Shown piece after piece: positions 35,860 through 49,109 of a stretch of 64,000 nt of DNA. The notes under the pieces are model-generated. The model saw only the letters and a list, made by a program, of their open reading frames with translations. It did no database searches and was not told the origin of the DNA. Made by a program: the position numbers and the translations under genes. Source of the DNA: Welwitschia mirabilis. Its lineage: Eukaryota; Gnetophyta; Gnetopsida; Welwitschiales. Positions within the stretch are counted from its first letter, which is position 1. Each line of letters begins with the position of its first letter. The stretch lies in the NCBI GenBank assembly GCA_051453625.1, contig JBOZIK010000001.1, positions 285,256,065-285,320,064 of the forward strand. Direction: 5' to 3'.

Positions 35860-36700
35860 AATCTTTGAAAGTTAATTTTGAGGTGATAGGTAGAAAAGGG
35901 ATATTTAACAATAAAATAGATGAAAATAAAAACATCATTAGAAGTAAAGCATTACTAGTGGTTAAAAAATACAATTAGTAAGAAGGAATTGAATTTGATG
36001 AAACCTTTTCACAAATAGCATTGCATAGACTCAATCAGAATGATTTTAGAATTTTCATTTTTCAAAGGACTTAAGTAGTACTAAATGAATGTCATGACTT
36101 CTTTCTTGATTGAAGTTCTGCAACGATAAGTATATGTTCAGAAACTTGAAGATTTCACTAATTCTCATAATGTAGACTATGTTTGCAGGTTAAAAAAAGC
36201 TTTCTATGGTCTTAAACAAGCTCCAAGAGCTTCGTATGAAATTATTTCATATCACTGAGTAGATAATAGATACAAAAGAGGTACATGTAAAGTTTCTTTA
36301 TTTATTAAGATTAATGGTAATGATTTCACTATTGTAAAAATATATGTAGATGATATTATATTTAGTGTTGCTAATGAATTATTATATACATTACTAAGAT
36401 AATGGAGGATGAATTTGAAATGAGCCTCATGGGATAAATGAATAACTTCTTGGGTCTACAAGTTTTGTAATATAAAAAAAGCTATGTTCATTTCCCAAGG
36501 CAAGTATATTCAGCATTCGTTAGCCAAATATGGTTTACAAGATTATAAAGTAAAAGATACACCTATGGACTAAGGTATAAAATTAAACAAAGATGAACAT
36601 GATAAGAAGGTTGATCAAAGGTTATATAGAGGAATGAATGATAATTTACTTTATCCTACTATTAATAGACTAGATATATTATTAAGTGTAGGCATTTGTA
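35860..36700 (+). pseudogene. Copia reverse transcriptase remnant
   Basis: It reads EGIEFDETFSQIA near 35985, then VCRLKKAFYGLKQAPRASYE near 36180, LFIKINGNDFTIVKIYVDDI (36300-36360; catalytic YVDD intact), ISQGKYIQHSLAKYGLQDYK and KVDQRLYRGMND. This is a textbook copia RT. The middle between 36030 and 36170 is frame-shifted. Stops occur at TPMD*GIKLN and elsewhere. It would have copied element RNA into DNA. Confidence 0.9.
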
Positions 36701-37110
36701 CTTTTTACTAAAGTGATTCCAGAGAATTACAAAGAATATTATTAATTAGAACCTTTGGTACTCAAAGTATCCTTGCATTGATCTAGTTAGATATTGTGAT
36801 GTAGATTGAATAGATTATAAGGATGATAGAATAATCACAACTGGAAGTTGCTACTTATTAAGATAATTTTTAATGTCTTGTAATAGCAAGAAGTAAAACT
36901 CAACTACTCTTTCAATTGCCAAATCTAATTACATGGCTACTAGAAGTATTTTAAAGTTTTCTTTATCTACAGTACCTATCTACAATAGGTATATTATAAT
37001 AGAATAGGTCAAGATATAGGATTAACTTGGTAATGTATCTACTAAGCCATTAAATGGAGAAAGGTTCTTAAAGCTTTTTCAAACTTAGGGATTAAGCCTT
37101 GTTTAATTAG
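36701..37110 (+). pseudogene. Copia RNase H remnant
   Basis: After RT come LWYSKYPCIDLVRYCDVD, TGA where Trp or Tyr is expected, DYKDDRIITTGSCYLL, then SKK, TAA, NSTTLSIAKSNYMATRS. This matches LGLWYPK, LIGYCDADWAG, STSGTCxFL, SKKQNSVALSTAEAEY. A short deletion removes the KGT loop. The tail near 37040-37080 reads TKPLNGERFLKLF, the usual copia end. Confidence 0.85.
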
Positions 37111-38300
37111 GTGAGTTAATAAATAATATTTCTTCAATATTAACTTAATATATTACTTGTGTTTTTATTTATGAGTTGAGATAAAATAAATAACACTTGA
37201 AATTTATTTTTAATTAACATTTTAATATAAAATTATAAAGGAAATCCTAACATTTTTAAATTAAATTTTCTAACAATGTCATCAGAAGTAGAAAATCTAA
37301 AAGTCTTTAGAAATATAGGGTAGATATTTTTTTTAAGGTGTAGATAGCTATAGTGAGGATGTATTTCTAAGTGCAAACATCTATGCTAAAGATGTCTTTT
37401 TAAGGTGTAGATGTCTTTGGTTATAAGTGAGTAAAAATCCAACATAAGGCAAGGTAGAAGTCTTTTAAATAATTAGAAACCTTTGTCACATCTAATTAAA
37501 ATTTTTAAACATTTAATAGGTAGACATATTTATGTCATAGATATATATAATTATCATTTTATCCATATTTCATATGATTAAAGTCTTTGACATAGTGAAA
37601 ACAAAAATTTAAAAAACCATGTAAAAGCTAGAGTTTAAGCTTTTGTTAAGAAAGAAAGAAATCATCAACTATCATTTTGTCTCCTTTACTTAACAGATGC
37701 TCCTAGTGATAAGTTTAAGAGCTTTATTTTCTACAATTTTCTCATATGAAATAGGTGGAGATCTTTACATAGATACATATTTTTGGTTTTTTGTCACTTT
37801 CCTTCTAAAATTTAATTTGTTCTCTATATACTATAAAAATATGATGAGGAGAAAGCCAACTAGATTATCCACAAGAAATAAGATTGCTTAGGAATCATAG
37901 AAACTATAGCATGAACATTGATTTTACCATGAAGTAGCACAGAGGAAGTATAATTCTTAGATTTATAAGTTAATTGTTATAAAGAGGAACTTCACATTTT
38001 AGAATAATAGGAAATATTAGATTATATTCTACTTTTCTCATCTTGATTAGCTAACATTTGGGCTAAGTGATGTAAGACATTGATCAAGAGGTAACTCATA
38101 CATTAAGAAAATCTCACTAGTTAAGAAAATCATGAGTTCCAAAGGATTTTAAAAGAGTTAAATAAAGCAGAAAACATAGAAATTCATAAAAGATGTGTAT
38201 TCTATTAAGTAAGGATAAAAGATGAAGAAAAATATATAGAAATTTATCTTACTTTCAATGAATAAGTTACTAACTTCAAAGGGTAAAACAAGTTTCTTAA
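37111..38300. other. Unclassified sequence downstream of the copia element
   Basis: A 3' LTR is expected at the start but was not matched to 31440-32718. The words AAGATGTCTT and AGATGTCTT near 37390-37420 are reverse complements of the AGACATCT word in the presumed 5' LTR. The 64-codon open frame at 37697-37891 has no family signature. Confidence 0.35.
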
Positions 38301-38313
38301 GTAAAGATACACC

Positions 38314-39500
38314 ATGTGCATGAAATATGAATTATTGATCAAGAATAAAATTTATAAATTGACAAACTCATTACTTAATAAAAAAGTAGTTAGAATTAAC
38401 TGGGTGATTAGAAATAATTACAAATATAATGAAACACTCAAAAAATCCAAGATGAAAGTGTTAATAAATGGTTTCACTAAAAAATGTAGCATTAACTATG
38501 TAGAAGTCTTTACACTAATGGTTAAGCGATAGGCCATCCCTACTTTAGTTGCATTAGTAGCTTAAAAGAGATGAAAAATGTATCAATTTAATGTAAAAAA
38601 TTACATTCTTTAATGGAAATCTTGAGGATAAGGTCCACATACCTAAAACTAAAGATTTTGAACTTAGGATAAGAGCATAAGTTGTGCAGATGTAAGAAGC
38701 CTTTATTTAAATTACAATAAGTATCTCACATTTAGTATATTAAGCTAAAGGATAGCTTAGTAAAATTGGACTCTAAATGTATGATTTTTAAGACATAGAT
38801 GTAACTTTAATCATCAAGTATTCAAATGATAAAAGAACATATTTCATCACATTCATGAATGTTAAATATAGTGAAACAAGAATTTATAAGACAAAGTACA
38901 ATAGTTCTAGTTAGTTTAAAATCATCAGTTCTAGTTTAATGATATACTACTTCGATATATAAGTACTTTAAAAATATGAAACGATAGTTTTAAAATTATT
39001 GAAGTACATAAAAGATATACTTAGGAATTCTCTAGATGTAAAAAAAACTTTGTATTAGAAACTTATTAGAAAATTTCATACGTAGTTGGAATATTAACAA
39101 CTATATAGTAAAATCAAAATAAAGTAATTACCACATGATGATATGAGTTCTTATATGTCTAAAACAATAAAGGATCTTATTTTGAAATTCAAATAGAGTA
39201 ATGAATCAAATTTAAAAGAATACTTATATTTTGATTTTATACCTTTAAAGATAGCAAGATATTAATAATAAGTTACCTAACTCTATTGGGATCTTCATAA
39301 ATCTTATGGAGATCAATAAGTAGAAGAATATACCAGATATTTAATAGATGTAAAACATATTACCACCTCAAAAACAAGTAAGGATATGATCTAAATGCAA
39401 ACAAAATTTAGATAATTTCATAATGTGAAAAACTATATGTCGATAAATCATCTACTACCCACATGTTAAAGAACTAGTGTTTCATCATATAAAAAAGCAT
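38314..39500 (+). pseudogene. Second copia RT/RNase H fragment
   Basis: The 72-codon open frame at 38314 reads KNKIYKLTNSLLNKKVVRIN, WVIRNN and VLINGFTKKCSINYVEVFTL, matching the start of copia RT (KNxTWxLVxLPxGKKxIxxKWVFR, RLVxKGFxQxxGIDYxEVFAPV). After stops the text continues with ALVA, KMYQFNVKN and similar pieces (LLAQKxWxIYQLDVKSAFLNG), and weak later RT pieces to about 39060. The rest to 39500 is likely RNase H but too decayed to be certain. It is a different lineage from the element at 32718-37110 and is not joined to it. Confidence 0.7.
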
Positions 39501-42500
39501 GTACTCATAAAATTTCACATGGTGTATGAACTTATTAAAAATGATATAATTAAAAAAAATAATGTGATAATAATATGATAGGTTGAAAACATTCTGATAA
39601 ATCCTTTATGTAAAGTAAAGTTTAAACTATTTAAGGATTAGATAGGTTTAAGAAATATAACATTCTTTTAAGATAATAAGAGGATAAGAATTTTGGAATA
39701 TTTACTATTTAATAATTGAAGCCTTATTAAACCCCTTAGTATTTTATTACATAGTTCATATAATTCTCAAAAATATTTTAGCTAGAATTACATATGTAAT
39801 TTTGGGAAGGACCTACTAATTGTAGTATCTATAAACTACTTAAACATTACTATAGAATATCTCTATATTTTAGATTTTGTCTTTTCATTTTTTTCTTTAG
39901 AATAATTTATTTTTTTAAATAAATACTTATTAGTAAAAATTTCATTATTACATGATCTCATGACTTTTAAAATTTATGAAGAAGATTGAAGACCTATAAT
40001 TTAATGCCAGTTTGTTAGATGCATGTCAAAGTTATACTTTCTTTTTACTTCTTATTTGGAAATGCCTTTATTCTCCTTTTTAGGGCATGTATGTAAAATT
40101 AGCTCTAACTTATACAAAATATAAGATCCTTTATAATGTAATCATTCATAATACAAGTATAATGTTTCCTCTTTATTATTGCATTTTTTTCCCTTTCATT
40201 TTCAATGTATTTTTACCTTGTAATCTAGATAATAGTTCTTTCAATAAATGTATAACATTACATTCACACTAGTTTACTAGCCTAACAAGGCTTTATTAAT
40301 TCTCTTATTACATATGACACATGAACTTATTAGGAAATGAGGGTAACTTTGATTAAAGTTTGTTTTAAACTATAGCATTCACTTGTTAAGATAAGAAAGA
40401 ATTTTCTTGATATTCATTCTCTTTTTAACTTACTGATGTTTTTAAGGAATTTTACATTTTAAGGAACATATTGGAGTATCTAATAAAGGAATACTAAGTT
40501 TTAATTCTTTAAATACTATTAGGTATTCTTCTTTAAGATACTTAATTTTCAAAGGTATGAGATGTTTAGGAAAGAAATATTTTTTAAGTTATTTACTTTT
40601 ATGCCTTTCATCATCATTTTTTGGATAAAAATCTAATTTATGTTTAGAATTGGATGTGGAGAAGTATTATCCACATGGTTAAACATTTTCATTCATTTAA
40701 GTACTACATCTTATTAAGTTGATATTAACTCCCTTAACTTATTCATGTTCTTCAACCATTATAACAACATTTATATTACGACTAAGTTGAATTTAGAATA
40801 TTTCATTTTTTTCTCTTTACTTAATTAATGAAAATAAGTGATGTATTGTTTAAGAAATTTTATTCACCCTTGGTCTACACATTGAAGAGTTTGAGTTTTT
40901 TATTCTTAATTTTATTTTATTTACTATTATTTTTTTGAGTTGTTATGAATTATTTTAAAACATCCTTTTATAGTTTACTGTAAGGTTGTTTACGTTCTTA
41001 TATAGTAGAGTTTAATTTTTATTAGAACTTATAGGATAATTAAGGATGGTTGTTTTATTTGATGTTTTAAGAATCTCCATATAAGAATGACAATTTATGT
41101 TATTGTTTTCCTAAAAAATATATCCTAAATTTTATACTATTCACTTGCTTGACTACTATAGTTTTGTAAATAAGAACAGAGGTATATTCAACTATTTGAT
41201 GTTCATCAAAAATACATATAACACACACATTGAATCCACTAAAGTTAAATAGTTTAGATAACACATGTTAATCTAATCATTTGGCTATGGTATTTAGTTT
41301 TCTATTTATATTTTTATCTTCATCTAACTTATATATTTAATGTTTTATGAAGTTAGGTTTAATTAATTAAGCCTCTAGCTCTAGATGATCTTTTCTAGAT
41401 TTTTATATTTTTACTTATCTTTTATAAAGTTTCTTATGCTTCTTTTAGCTCCTGAAATGTGAAGGATCTACTACTTATCATCTTAGTTAAGTGCCTATAT
41501 TGTAATTTTAATGCTTTATACAAAAAATTCAACAAGTTCTAATCTTCAAAACTAGTTAGAAACATCTCCTTAATATATCTTTAAAAATTAAAATATAATT
41601 TACAAACATGTATTATCTTATTCTTGAAAGTCCAATGAGTTTTTATCTTAGTTCATTAGTTTTATATGCTACAAAGTACATATTTAAGAATTCTTAATGA
41701 AAATATATTTATGAGCTAATTGAATAAATTTTAAATTATGTAATCAAGGCTTTATCCTTTTTTCATTAAAAAAAGGAAAAAGCTTCATCCTAGTTACATC
41801 ATCTTAATCACCTATAGTTAACATAATCACTTTAAATTCTCTTAAATATCTAGAAGAATCCTTAAAATCTAGGAATAAACTTTAAATTATAAATTGATGG
41901 TAGAGGTTTATTTTAATTTCACTTACCTATGAGAGTAAAGTAATGTCATACAAGAAAGTGTACTTAAACATTTAGATTATTAAGGATTTCATTGTTCTCC
42001 TATGTGATTCTTAATAGACACTATTTATATCAGTTTTAGATATGGTTAATTTAATTAGAGTGAACTATAAAATATTTTATATTAAAATTTTACAAGTTTA
42101 CAACATAAGTTTAGAATATTCTCGAACAAAGCTATTTAGAAGTGGCTTAAATTTTGATTATTCATCAATTTCTCTACAAAGTCAGTCTATAGTAGATTTA
42201 ATTTAATAATGCATGAGAGGTCAAGATTAATAAATATTTTTAAAAAAACTATTAGTAAAAATTAATAAAAGTATGAAAACAAAAAATTTTAAATTTTCAA
42301 TGATGAATATTTAATAAAAACTATGATGGCACTAGTAAAATAGATGATAGCCTAAGTCAAGTTACCATTTTTTACATTGTAAAAATTAAATAATAAATAA
42401 AATATAGAATTGTATTGTTTAACACGGTAAAAATAATAGAAACACTTAAATATTTTGGTATTTTACATAGCATTAAAAAAATCAATTTATCAACAGGAAA

Positions 42501-43620
42501 TCATATAGAGAGATATACAAAATTTAGCAGATAATTTAAACCTATTATCTATATAACTTAAGAAATGTAAAACCAAAATAGAATACACTTAGATAGAAGT
42601 AAGATATAATGCAGCTGATCTAAGATAAATGTCCATATGTTTGAGTGTTATAAGTTTTTATGCAAATAAAAATTAGAGTATAATAATGCTTTAATTGCCT
42701 GATAAAATTTGGAGTAGAAGTGTTCTAATTTTATATTAGAATTAAGTGAAAAAGTTCTAAGTAATTTTATGATAGAAGGAATAACAAGTAAAGGTTAAAA
42801 ACTTTAATATAGTTTAAATATTTATTAATAATTAATGCTTAAGAGTTAAGAATAAATATAGTGTATAGTAAGGTATGTGGTTAATTCATAAATCACCTAC
42901 CTAAGTCTTCAAACTTAGATCCATGTAACTTCAAGTGATTCATCACACTTCATTTGAATTGAAATATATATGTTTCTTATTCTTATATATTTTCTTTAAA
43001 ATGAATGATATTCGTCTTATAGTGTTTTACTAAAATGGGAGATTTACATCATTTAGATGTGAAATTAATCATTTAATTTCATGTTTAATTAACCAAGCTA
43101 ATAACAATCAAATTAATTATGTTAACATGCTTACATTTCCCTTTAATTTTAACTTGGTTTTATAATTATTTTGGGTTTTATATTCGTTTGGAATTATTTA
43201 ATCTTCATCTTTTTTTTTTTTTACTTATATTTTTTCATTATGTTTTATCATCTTCCAAAACTTGTTTTATCCTTTGGTTTTATTTTTAGGAAATAGTAAG
43301 ACAATAACATTTTTAAGGAACTATCTTATTATGCTAAGGTATTATTTTTTATGACTAGTAATTTTGTTAGTTTATTTTAATTTAATACTTTAGCTTCAAT
43401 TTTTTTTTAAAAACTATAAATTAATTCTTTAGTGATTAGTATTATTTTTATATTTGAACTATGACAAGTATTTGTTTCACATTAAGGCATATTTCATAGT
43501 TGAATAAAGTTATAAAATAACATAAACACAAATACTTTTACATAACTTTATTTTTCATTAGTACAAAAAAATGATATTTACAATATAGACATACATAAAA
43601 AAATGTTTTTTTCTTAATAT
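39501..43620. other. Unclassified A+T-rich sequence
   Basis: I recognise no domain on either strand. The open frame at 40087-40272 has no family signature. Poly(T) stretches occur near 43207-43220. Confidence 0.4.
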
Positions 43621-43624
43621 AACA

Positions 43625-44070
43625 ACATTATACATTTAGGTTTAATTTAGTAACCTTATTGGCAGTGGCTTCTTCTAGTGCTCTCATAATTGTTTTAATA
43701 GCCTTTCTAATAGCATTTTTACATTTCATGAGTTTAATAGCCAAGAGGTAATCCATCTTTGCTTATTTACAGATCTAACCTTAATAAATCTCCTTTAGTT
43801 TAATACAAATATTATTAAGAGTATTTCATACTTTGTCAAGTACCTTTTGTTTTTCTTATTTTTCTAGTGAGATTTAATCCTTCTTCCTTTCAAGGTAAGT
43901 AAGCCATGCTTGAATTTCATTGAGGCTTTATTGGAGTGCTTCATGAAGAAACCCTTCAAGTTAAGTATGGAACTCATTAATAGCTATTTGCATTTTGTTA
44001 AGTACTTTTTCATTTTTCAACTTTTTCTTATGAAATTTGATCCTTCTCTTCTTCAAGCTAAGCCTATGTT
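43625..44070 (-). pseudogene. Coiled-coil protein remnant, weakly DUF241-like
   Basis: On the minus strand a frame with several TAA/TAG stops reads FLHEAL, SLNEIQAWLTYLERKKD, QKVLDKV, NTLNNICIKLKEIY, MDYLLAIKLMKCKNAIRKAI and KTIMRALEEATANKVTKLNL before a final stop near 43630. The pattern is charged and heptad-like. The KxxLxxRKKxKKAIxKAL-like end recalls the plant DUF241 family, but the match is weak and it could equally be a retrotransposon coiled coil. The open frame at 43910-44131 on the plus strand is its antisense. Confidence 0.3.
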
Positions 44071-44928
44071 TGACATCATGACAACTGATTATTATAATAT
44101 ATTCTTGATATCATTAGCTCATAAGGAATAGCCAAGTGCTTATATTTCACATAAGATACATCAAATAATTGCTTGTTATCCACATAAAATTGATGTATTT
44201 GTGTTACATTATAACTAAGGAATTAACACCTTTTACATCTAACATCCATTCTTCATATGAAGCAAAATCCTCATTTTCATTGAACTTATTTATGCTCACA
44301 CTTTTCATGAGTACTTTATTAATATCCACTATCCTCTAAGCAATACTTTATAACTTTATTTGAATTTTATAATGTAATTTTACTTTAAATAATAAAGTAA
44401 AATGAACAAAAATAATAGAGAAAAGAAAAATGTTATATCATATAGTTCATGAGTTACAAGGAATAGTAAACTAGACTTGCTCAAAGGATGTAAGAAAATG
44501 CAAGATCAAAATACTTCAAATTAGTAGAACTTAGCTTCAAAGTAGGAAAAGGTAAAATGAATGTTAGTTTTATCCTTTTATAAATTTATTTTATACATTT
44601 TACTTTGGAATCTTAAAATATTTTTATAAATTTTATTATATTACATTATTTAATTACTAAGCTATTTATTACTAAGTATGGTAAAGTGTATTACATTGAT
44701 TTTTAAAAAATATACATCTCAAGTACATATCCATATAATTTATTAAAGAAAAGATAATTAAAATGATGTTAGCATTATTTCATTTAACAAAATAAGAAGA
44801 AATAAAATGAATATTTATATTTTATTATGAAGAAAAACATCTTATTATTTCATTTTAGTCTTTAAATGTGATATTTTGTGATTGACGAAGTTTGTCTTCA
44901 TTAAATAAGAATTACTCATGTTGGTTAT
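44071..44928. other. Unclassified sequence
   Basis: No domain is recognised. The minus strand near 44340-44210 has a short coherent stretch (NKFNENEDFASYEEWMLDV) that may belong to the remnant at 43625-44070. Confidence 0.35.
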
Positions 44929-46039
44929 TATTGCAATGCATATTTGTGCAAACGTTATGCTCATAAGAAGATCCTGTCATTCATAAATAGATATAGATTT
45001 TGCATAACACAACATACTAATATATATGTGAGTGAACCCAAATGTCGTAATTCATCAAAATCCTAGGCTAGAATAAAGAGAATTAATTCAAGAAGAGACA
45101 CTTATATATTCTAGCAATAAGAATAGAACGTAATGCAGAAAATCACCATGAAAACACACTTATGAAAAGTTAATCTATAAAATAAAAGGAATAATGCACC
45201 TAAACAAATAATGCTCAATCTTAACAAAGGTTGCCTTCATAACTTATATCACTTAAGAAGCTATCAAAAAATTAGAAGCAACATAAACTATAAAAGATAA
45301 GTAACACAATAAGCATAGGAAAATAGAGAAGAGGTTTATGTACTAATATTAAACTGACATTCATGTTTTAAAGTACTCGTACCTCAATGGAAGAAACACA
45401 ATCCAAAACCAAGGAAGATATCTCTTTGTAACTATAATAAATGGATCTCTGATCCTTCAATCTTTTATCATGAGAATTTATGATGCAAGGGAAGACAAAT
45501 ACGAGTCAAGGATGAAATCAATACTCCTTCATAAATAGACTTACAAATAACAAACACAACAAATAGATGTAAGAAAAATCTTAACAACCATGCAAGAAAA
45601 ACAAAGATAAATGACAAAAGTTAGTTGAAGTTTAGTTGGAGCATTATAAAAGATGTCATACTGCTTGTCATCTGGATGATATAGGGGATAATGCCATCTT
45701 ATAAGAATTCTATGTTATCTACCAAATTGGTTTTAGTTAGCATCCTAATTGGCTCTAATTATTCGATAGTCCATATAGTCATCCAAATTATGAGGTAGAT
45801 GATAGGCTTTTTATAAGTATCCATGTAATGCATTAGCCTCAATGTTTGCAGAAAGTTTTCTTTTAAATAGAAAATATTATAAACTACTCTAAATGCTGCA
45901 AAATATCATGGACATTACATATTTTTGTGTCTTTCATCTCAATTCTTCATTATTATAGAAATCTAATATAAAATTGTTTAATATCCTATAAAACTACTCA
46001 AAATTCTCTATCAGATACATGCAGGTTTTCAATGTAATA
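44929..46039 (-). repeat. Athila-family LTR, copy b (3' LTR of element B)
   Basis: Collinear with LTR copies c and d from its low end ('tatttgtgcaaacgtt', then AGATCCTGTCATTCA) to its high end. The minus strand starts near 46039 (TATTACATTGAAAACC) right after the purine tract. It contains a tight palindrome TCATCTGGATGA at 45668-45679. Confidence 0.75.
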
Positions 46040-46056
46040 TATCCCTCCACTTAGCC
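46040..46056 (-). other. Polypurine tract of Athila element B
   Basis: The minus strand reads GGCTAAGTGGAGGGATA immediately before the LTR start. Confidence 0.65.
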
Positions 46057-46564
46057 TTGTCAATTCCTAATAAAACCAGGTAATAAATCATGATTGTGAA
46101 TCAATTTATCCAATAATAAAAAGAACTAAGGTATTGAAAAATTATCCCAGAAAAATTTTCAATAATCTCAAAGATACAGAATAAATTATGAAGAATAATA
46201 AAACTAAATGTTTCACCTAATTAAGTAACTATCCATACCATCATCTACGTCATCGTCTAAATGATAAGGGGGATGAAAGGATCAAAAATGATTCTTGGAA
46301 AATAGAACTTGTGATGGAATTTTTTAAATAGATAATTAGTAAATACAATAATTATTAAAATCCCTTTGGTAAAATATATAGTAAATAACTATAAATATCA
46401 TGGAAAATGTAATCAATCCCATCATAAAGTGTGAAAAGAAAGATAAGCATAAAAATCGAATAAAGTACGCCATGCTAAAAACTCAAAATATTAATGTGTA
46501 TATATATATATGATTATGAGTTTTAGTATAAAAATGTATAAAAGAGAAGATACAAATTATGATA

Positions 46565-47950
46565 AAATCACTTCCCTCGACATCGCATAATGAACTTTGT
46601 ATGTGCAGTAGGCTCAGGTACAGGGGGAGAAGATGAAGAATACTTAAGGTTAGCAGGGAAATTGAGGTCCAATAATGTGGAAATAGAGTGAATCATCTCA
46701 TCTTATTGAATATAAATAGCCTCTTAAAGATCCACTATAACACTCTTCTATATGGATAGGACATGCAAGTGCATGTTAACTATTTTCTCCTCAAATTGCT
46801 AGACCCTTCTCTCAACTGTCAAAATCCTCTACTCCAATGTTTGGATCCTTTAATCTAGTGTGTAAATCCTATGATATAATGCCTAGATACCACAATCAAT
46901 GAAACCTCTAATTATCTAAGTGGTTTCTGCCAGGAGGACCTAGATCTACTTAAGTGTAACTCTAATCATAAATCTTTATACCTAAGGTCTCTCTGCCTCT
47001 TCTAATATCTATATGTCCATGTCTTAAAGATAGTGTAATAAGATCTGAATGTATGAAAAGAACTTCTTATCCATGGGCTCTGGTATCCCAAATCATCGAA
47101 ATATAGTTGAAAGAAGGCATGGATACCCTAAACTCTATAACTATCATGCCTTGATCATCAACCTAAGCCTTCTTCATATGAAAGTTGATAACTTCATCTA
47201 CTCTCCCTATTTGAAAGCTGCCAAAATCTATAAGTGTATGATCATCACATGACTATCATGACATGATGAGCTAATGTTGTGGATTAGTCCTCTATGTAAT
47301 ACTCTATAAGTGAGAGTCAACTGATTAATAAGCACTCCCTACCCACCCAGTGTCAAATCTGCTAGGATGTTTAGTGTTGTGCCATATGTGTGATACTCCT
47401 CCATGCCTCTAATAGAATGAATGTGTAGGATCCTAATACCACCTAAATATATCACTAGTGCAATGTGATTTAGGAGTATATCTATCTCATGGTCTTGTAT
47501 AGAAGTTACTATAATGTTAACAAAGTAACCATGAGAGTTTGGACATCACTCGATATGCATAGTGTTGTAAAACTCCCTAGTCTCCAATATATAATATGTC
47601 CCTTGTGCATTTAAAATTCATTGGTGCTAAATATCTAAGAGCCTCTAATTAACTTTAGACTCTAGTTAGCTTATAAAATCTCCAAAGTATCACCTGACAC
47701 AGATTATAGCAGTTTTGATCATCAATAAATGTCCCTATTGAGGCAAAGAATGCAAAGGCTCTATATGATCAATCTTTGATAGTACTAATGGGCTCACCTC
47801 ATATTCTATAGCTTTAACCTTAGCCACAACATGTCTAGCTCTATGTGTATGAGGCCTACTTAGTAAAAAATATGCAAAAAGTTACATGAGATTATATAGA
47901 CAAGTTAAATATGTTGCATGCATGCTTAATAATGACCCCTCAAAATTAAT
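46565..47950 (-). pseudogene. Plant-transposon-type protein remnant with C-terminal coiled coil
   Basis: From high to low coordinates the frame holds ETREFYNTMHIE (47560), SIQDHEIDILLNHIALVIYL, GVLINQLTLTYRVLHRGLIH (47330), FPCLLSTIF-like wording and FGIPEP (47080), then a heptad repeat (RIYTLD, RIQTLE, RILTVERRV, QFEEKIVNMHLHVLSI; 46900-46770), and ends FIMRCRGK at about 46570. The first part follows the pattern of proteins annotated as 'putative plant transposon protein' (REFYxNL, (L)LIxHLL, LPYGxLLTxIFxxFGVP). At least seven stops in the coiled coil are TAA/TAG between residues where Gln fits the heptads. It sits between integrase and 3' LTR, the place of the extra Athila ORF. The plus-strand open frame at 47049-47252 is antisense. 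Confidence 0.6.
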
Positions 47951-49109
47951 AAAAAATGTAAAAAAATGATGAAAATACATCCCACCACTCCTAAAGATGT
48001 TAATAAATCCCATATTACCTAATCATAAGAATAAATATTCGAAACATGTGAAAAATAAAAAAAACAATTTTTTAAGTGGCCCCCACATAAGGTGAAAATT
48101 TGAATTGCTTAAATGAAAAATCTAATCTAGTAGAATCATAGAACACATAAAATTGATCAATTTTCCCGAGAGGACTACTATGTTTTAACCTATAGTTTGT
48201 GAGAAATTGAGTGAAAAAGATAAAAACTTAAACTTTTCTCATAAAATGTACAACTAATTATAACTTTTAAAATATGTAACAAAAATCAAATCCGTAAGTT
48301 CCAAATCGAAAACTGCAAAAACTTGATTAACATACATGAAAACTACACATTAAGCAGTTGAAAAATAGACAACCTTATTTTGAGAAATTCGCAAAAATCT
48401 AATGAATTTGGAAGATGAAATCCAAACTGATGGCAAGGACCAAGGACATCATTGTCTCTCAAAGGAATAGGGAAAAATAATAAGAAAATGAAGAAAATGA
48501 GAAAAAATTATTTGAGCCATGGTTTTTCACACTGTCATCTGGTTACATTGTCGAAATAATAAACCTAGGATGACTCTTAAAAAAATACTATTATTTGCCT
48601 ATGTCATCTAGACAACCAGTTGGATGATGGAACTCTGAAAATTTTCAACTAAGAAAGTTAGGCTCAAATATGATTATCAAAGTATCAGAATTTATGAAAA
48701 ACTTAGAAAAAATAGGAAATGAGAAGGATGCATGAAAAATTAGGATGAAGTGGAGAACTCAAAATAAATAAAAACTATGGCTAAGAAAAATATACTTACT
48801 AGGCTAAAACATGACAATGAAGACTAAATGAATGTGCTCAAACTAAAAAGTAAAATAAGATAAAGCATAAAAATCTAAAAGATACAATGAATCTCATATA
48901 AGCCATTAAACATAAATGATTTTTTGTTTAATTTTAATGCTAAACAAAGATGATATTATATAAATAAATAATAAGAAAACTATTAATTGATAAGGTCCTA
49001 TGTAAAGATGAAAAAAACACAAAAATGACTTTGAAATAACAAACTAAAAAAAACTAAAAAAAAGTAGAACAAAAATGGACACAAGGAACATGAAGAAGAT
49101 TACTTACTC
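47951..49109. other. Untranslated interior of Athila element B
   Basis: No domain is recognisable. Palindromic GTCATC...GATGAT motifs occur at 48531-48560 and 48603-48628. Confidence 0.45.

Larger units (their letters stand above)
32718..37110 (+). mobile_element. Decayed Ty1/copia element (SIRE/Maximus-like)
   Basis: Plus-strand order is gag (32778-34000), protease (34320-34400), linker and GAG-pre-integrase (34409-34770), integrase (34790-35400), RT (35860-36700) and RNase H (36720-37110). Integrase before RT defines Ty1/copia. The gag type and RT wording resemble the SIRE lineage. Stops, frame changes and small deletions are spread throughout. Confidence 0.85.

Noticed and set aside
47049-47252. 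Plus-strand open frame of 67 codons
   Set aside because: It lies antisense to the plant-transposon-type ORF and has no signature of its own.
1-47950. Alternative genetic code with TAA/TAG read as Gln
   Set aside because: Many TAA/TAG stand at Gln positions, but TGA and TAG also stand at Trp, and CAA/CAG are still used. Paralog comparison inside the window shows CAA-to-TAA and TGG-to-TAG/TGA changes, so decay explains it better.
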